Part shown: positions 13,294 to 16,175 of the stretch, piece by piece
Layout of the letters: every line of letters starts with the position of its first letter
How positions within the stretch are numbered: the first letter of the stretch is position 1
Origin: Bdellovibrio sp.
GTDB taxonomy: Bacteria > Bdellovibrionota > Bdellovibrionia > Bdellovibrionales > Bdellovibrionaceae
DNA length: 16,175 nucleotides
Assembly: GCA_017745015.1 (NCBI GenBank)
Contig: JAGIAF010000032.1
Span: 1,173-17,347 of the forward strand
Direction of reading: 5' to 3'
Translations under genes and position numbers: made by a program
Notes under the pieces: model-generated
What the model was told of the DNA's origin: nothing
The model's input: the letters and a program-made list of their open reading frames with translations, nothing else
Database searches by the model: none

Positions 13294-14493
13294 ATGCAGG
13301 TAAGAGCATTTGGAATTCTTCTTGTTGCAGCATTGGTTACGACGGCAACGACGAAGGTATATGCGGAAGCAGATAGCAAACAGATCGAAGCTGAAGAAGC
13401 GACAGCAGATGCTGATGCGGCAAAAGCGGATGCCGCAGAAGCAAGACGTCGTGCTGACGAAGATCGTAAGGCCCGCGATAAGGCTCGTGCGGAAGCACAA
13501 TCAGCTATTAATAAGGCTCGCAGCGCGGAAGCGGATGCTAAAAAGGAACAAGTCAATTCAGAGCGCGAGATCGCGAAGTTAAAGCAAGAGTCTGCGGAGC
13601 ATGATCGCTCTAAAGCAGTTGCCGAAAAAGAAGCTGCGGCAGCTCAAGCACGGATCCAAGCCGCTCAAGAAAAAACGAAAAAAGCCATTCAAGCACGTGA
13701 TGAGTCTCAAGCTCGTCGCAAAGAAGCTGAAAAGAAAACGGATGAGCTTCGTAGCCAAGCCAAAGACGCTGAAAAAGAGGCAACTTCAGCAACTGAAGCG
13801 GGCCTGAAGGCGACAAAAGAAGCGGATGTTGAAAAGTTAGAAGCGGCGAAGGCGGAACAAAACCTCGCAAAAACAAAGCTTCTTGTCCAAAAAGCTGTGG
13901 CTGAGTCCAAAGCTCGTGAGGCGAAAGCCAAGCAAGATATCGCTCGTGCGGATGCAGAAAAAGCCAAGGCCGATGCCGAAATGGCTCGTTTGAAAGCTCA
14001 ACAAGAGCAATCTCAGGCGATGACTGAAAGAGTGGAAGCTGAGTTGAAAGCAGCTCAGGAAGCGCAAAAACAAATGGTCAATGCCGCTGAAAGCGAACGC
14101 AAAAAACTGAATGAAGTAAAATCTCAGGAAGAAAAAGCGAAACAAGCGGCTGCAAAAGCCAAACAGGAACTTGAGAACAATCGTAATAAATTGAAAACGG
14201 AAGAGTCTCAAGCGACTCTGGAAATTGCAAAAGCAAAAAAATCTATCGCTGAAAACGAAACAGCAACGGCAAGAGCGGAAGCTGAGTACACGAAGCTGAA
14301 AGCAGACGCCGAGAAGGCTAAGGCAGAGCTTGATAAGCTAGAAGCGCAAGTGTCAGCAGCGAAAGATAAAGCAGAAGAGTCCAAAATTAAAATGGAAACT
14401 GCAAAAGCTGAAGCCGAAGCGGCAGCAGCTACTTTGGAAGCTGGAAAGATCCGCGCTGAATCCGGCATCGCTCCAAAGAAGAAAAAGAAGTAA
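13294..14493 (+). CDS. Secreted Ala/Lys/Glu-rich coiled-coil protein, function unknown
   Basis: I do not recognise a family. The 399-aa product has a signal peptide (1-24, ending KVYA before Glu25) and then about 365 residues made almost wholly of Ala, Glu, Lys, Arg, Gln and Asp. Heptad-like runs such as ADADAAKADAAEARRRADE continue to the end. No Pro, Gly or aromatic residue breaks the main stretch, so a very long helical coiled coil in the periplasm is expected. The C-terminus is ESGIAPKKKKK. There is no lipobox or membrane anchor. AAGGAG stands 7 nt before the ATG. It is a single-gene unit with its own terminator. TolA-like domain II, a cell-envelope spacer or a filament-forming protein are possible comparisons, none supported by a specific motif. 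Confidence 0.88.
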   Translation: MQVRAFGILLVAALVTTATTKVYAEADSKQIEAEEATADADAAKADAAEARRRADEDRKARDKARAEAQSAINKARSAEADAKKEQVNSEREIAKLKQESAEHDRSKAVAEKEAAAAQARIQAAQEKTKKAIQARDESQARRKEAEKKTDELRSQAKDAEKEATSATEAGLKATKEADVEKLEAAKAEQNLAKTKLLVQKAVAESKAREAKAKQDIARADAEKAKADAEMARLKAQQEQSQAMTERVEAELKAAQEAQKQMVNAAESERKKLNEVKSQEEKAKQAAAKAKQELENNRNKLKTEESQATLEIAKAKKSIAENETATARAEAEYTKLKADAEKAKAELDKLEAQVSAAKDKAEESKIKMETAKAEAEAAAATLEAGKIRAESGIAPKKKKK

Positions 14494-14514
14494 GATATAT
14501 AAAGGTTTAAAAAT

Positions 14515-14548
14515 AAAAAAGGCTTCGAGGATTCTCGAAGCCTTTTTT
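14515..14548. terminator. Bidirectional terminator shared by two convergent genes
   Basis: A perfect 9-bp stem GGCTTCGAG / CTCGAAGCC (14521-14529 with 14534-14542, loop GATT) is flanked by six A on the left and six T on the right, so it works on both strands. It ends the coiled-coil gene and the protease gene; the TAA stop of the protease overlaps the T-run. Confidence 0.92.
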
Positions 14549-15797
14549 ATTTTGGCTTAACGACGTCTTCGCAAAACGGAAGAAGAACGTTATTTCCTGA
14601 CACAGTGAATGCGATCTTTGCAGCGCCCGATGCCAGCGAGGATGGACTAAATGTGAGTGAAGACGAAACTTTTTTCGAAATCAGTTCTCCTCGAGGGCGG
14701 CCGCTGTCATCCAGATGAAGCTCCAGACTCCACTCTAAATAGCTGAGGTCATAATTTATTTGCTTCGGTTGCAGACTGCCTTGTTTGCCGAGCAAAGCCG
14801 CCTTTTTGATATTGATACAAGTTGGTTTGAAGGAGACCTCACTGACAGTGGATTGCATACCATCAAATGGATGTTGTTTCTGATCGACGTCCCATAGAAC
14901 AATGGAGCGTGTTTGTTCGTGGATTTTGGCAAGCTCAACGTTGACGTCTTTGTTGTAACTCTTCATTAAAGGATCTGTGATCTTGCTGATCAGATCGGCC
15001 GAGGCCCTGCGAATGCTGTCTTGAACGACGCTCTTACCACATTCCGCTAAAGGAGCCGGAGCCGTTGCGAGTAATGGAATATTCAAACACGCGAAGTTGG
15101 AACCAAAGCCCACTTGATAGAAGGGCGCCTTCTTCAGACTCACATCCGCAGCGGTACCCACGGAATTAACGAGCCCTTTGACTTCCATTTCTTCAGAAAG
15201 CATCGGCGAGCCCGAGTTCCCTCTGATAATGGGGCAAGGCACTAAGCTGATCACTGGACTTTTCACAGACACAAAGAACGGATTTGCCAGCGAGTTTTGA
15301 ATCGCGGTGCAGGAAATTTTCTTTAAAAGGCCGGTGCCGTCTTCGCGAGGATCAATTTTGTAGATCGTGATTTTCTCGCTGTCAGAAAAACCTCGGGTAT
15401 TGATCGGCAGTGGCACGCGGCCCGTTTTCTTTTCTAGCTTAAGAAAAGCGTAGTCGGGAGTAAGAGCTGTATCTTTCAAAGGTGGGGAAACCCATCTGAC
15501 ACGATCACATTCAAAATTCTCTGCAGGCAATGAACGAGATTGCGGGAAATAAAATGACAAACGTCCCTTGCACGAGACATCTTCCTGACGCAGATCTTCG
15601 GGCAAACAGTGCAGATTCGTCGCCACCAAGTCATCTTGAAGAAGTACGCCGGTACAGACGCTTTTGCCGTCAGAAGCCACGCCGGTGATGGCTTCTGGAC
15701 ACTCTTCAGGCTTTTCACACGTGACTTTATAGACGGGTGTTGCCGCCGAAACTGCGTGTATCAAAGTGAGAATGAAAAATAGCAGAAGTGATTTCAT
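14547..15797 (-). CDS. Secreted trypsin-like serine protease with unknown C-terminal domain
   Basis: A predicted exported endopeptidase of the chymotrypsin (S1) fold. The signal peptide is MKSLLLFFILTLIHAVSA (1-18). The triad is His63 (ATNLHCLP), Asp115 (DYAFLKL) and Ser195 (IRGNSGSPM, with the usual GDSGGP changed to GNSGSP). Several cysteines (27, 33, 48, 64, 76, 97) in the first 100 residues fit a disulphide-bonded periplasmic or secreted protein. Residues of about 240-416 form a second domain that I cannot assign; its predicted beta strands and two Cys could be a substrate-binding or inhibitory module. Only a weak A-rich site precedes the ATG. It is transcribed divergently from the clpP-like gene. 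Bdellovibrio-type predators encode many such proteases, but target and location are unknown. Confidence 0.9.
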   Translation of the reverse strand: MKSLLLFFILTLIHAVSAATPVYKVTCEKPEECPEAITGVASDGKSVCTGVLLQDDLVATNLHCLPEDLRQEDVSCKGRLSFYFPQSRSLPAENFECDRVRWVSPPLKDTALTPDYAFLKLEKKTGRVPLPINTRGFSDSEKITIYKIDPREDGTGLLKKISCTAIQNSLANPFFVSVKSPVISLVPCPIIRGNSGSPMLSEEMEVKGLVNSVGTAADVSLKKAPFYQVGFGSNFACLNIPLLATAPAPLAECGKSVVQDSIRRASADLISKITDPLMKSYNKDVNVELAKIHEQTRSIVLWDVDQKQHPFDGMQSTVSEVSFKPTCINIKKAALLGKQGSLQPKQINYDLSYLEWSLELHLDDSGRPRGELISKKVSSSLTFSPSSLASGAAKIAFTVSGNNVLLPFCEDVVKPK

Positions 15798-16017
15798 TGA
15801 TTTCTTTTTCGGCAGATTTTGTCTCTGGCGTGACGAAGAAAGGCCAATTTCTCCGGAGCGAGTTTTTATTTCAAGAATCTGAAAAGTTCGTAATTTCTTT
15901 GTGACATAAGAATTGCATCAAGGTGATTCACTTTTCACTCCCGGAGAAAAGCAGCACACCCTTTGCAATGGAAAGCCAAAGGTTCGCCATCCACACGTTA
16001 TCTGAAGGAGAGAAACC
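15798..16017. other. Divergent intergenic region between protease and clpP-like gene
   Basis: This 220-bp space must hold the promoters of both divergent genes. I could not settle on a -35/-10 pair for either; A/T-rich stretches at about 15865-15915 are the likeliest location. No ORF, tRNA or terminator was seen. The only clear signal is the AAGGAG site at 16005-16010. Confidence 0.5.
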
Positions 16018-16175
16018 ATGGCAATTCAAGTACCAAACGATGTCTATTCACGTCTTTTTAAAGATCGCATCCTTATGTTAGGCTCCGTGGTCACCGACGA
16101 GGTCGCCAACGCCCTGATCGCGCAAATGCTTTATCTGGAATCGGAAAATCCGAATCAAGATATCCATCTGTATAT
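16018..16175 (+). CDS. clpP: ATP-dependent Clp protease proteolytic subunit (5' part, cut by window edge)
   Basis: The reading frame is open to the right edge and gives 52 codons. From residue 9, VYSRLFKDRILMLGSVVTD and EVANALIAQML, then YLESENPNQDIHLYI, match the first part of ClpP, the barrel-shaped serine peptidase that works with ClpX or ClpA. AAGGAG lies 7 nt before the ATG. The N-terminus is short: only MAIQVPND precedes the VYSRL block, where ordinary ClpP has a longer piece with axial-loop residues. No tig or clpX is visible beside it, so this could be a second ClpP paralogue. The catalytic Ser, His and Asp lie beyond the window. Confidence 0.9.
   Translation, partial: MAIQVPNDVYSRLFKDRILMLGSVVTDEVANALIAQMLYLESENPNQDIHLY

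Noticed and set aside
13610..14468. Several antisense ORFs across the coiled-coil gene
   Set aside because: Biased Ala/Lys/Glu codons leave the other frames open; the products are Ser/Ala- or Phe/Leu-rich artefacts.

Overview
The window reads as chromosomal DNA of a Gram-negative, Bdellovibrio-like bacterium (order Bdellovibrionales, or a close deltaproteobacterial relative). This is inferred from gene content and style: moderate GC, AGGAG-type ribosome binding sites, many secreted or periplasmic proteins, L25 of the long Ctc type with an Ala/Pro/Lys tail, and the cluster prs-rplY-pth-ychF. No rRNA, tRNA, CRISPR array, insertion sequence or phage gene was seen. Most of the window is housekeeping; the less ordinary material lies in the spaces between genes.

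Left part (1-4297, + strand): a secreted lytic transglycosylase with TPR repeats (Slt type), then a 110-bp palindromic element that supplies its stop codon, then two overlapping Dpp/Opp-type ABC permease genes with no ATPase or binding protein in view. A FAAH-like amidase gene meets them tail to tail with a gap of only 6 bp.

Central part (4304-12995, - strand, read right to left): amiC-like murein amidase, rph, rdgB, a short leader ORF with structured RNA, rsgA, prs, rplY, pth, ychF and the amidase. The theme is RNA, nucleotide and ribosome maintenance: tRNA 3' end trimming (RNase PH), clean-up of non-canonical nucleotides (RdgB), 30S maturation (RsgA), PRPP supply (Prs), ribosomal protein L25, rescue of peptidyl-tRNA (Pth) and the ribosome-associated ATPase YchF. 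Hairpins occur at several junctions. They include two Rho-independent terminators with GCAA loops, a hairpin that buries the rph ribosome binding site next to the amiC stop codon, and a leader peptide ORF with a perfect Shine-Dalgarno sequence inside a long stem before rsgA.

Right part (12996-16175): a gene-poor stretch of about 300 bp ends in a strong + strand terminator with a C-rich loop and may encode a small RNA. It is followed by a secreted Ala/Lys/Glu-rich coiled-coil protein, a shared bidirectional terminator, a secreted trypsin-like serine protease on the - strand, and, divergently, the first 52 codons of a ClpP-type protease running off the right edge.

The best candidates for something undescribed are the rsgA leader, the possible C-rich-loop small RNA and the amiC/rph coupling hairpin. 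All three are read by eye from sequence; none was folded or searched by computer.
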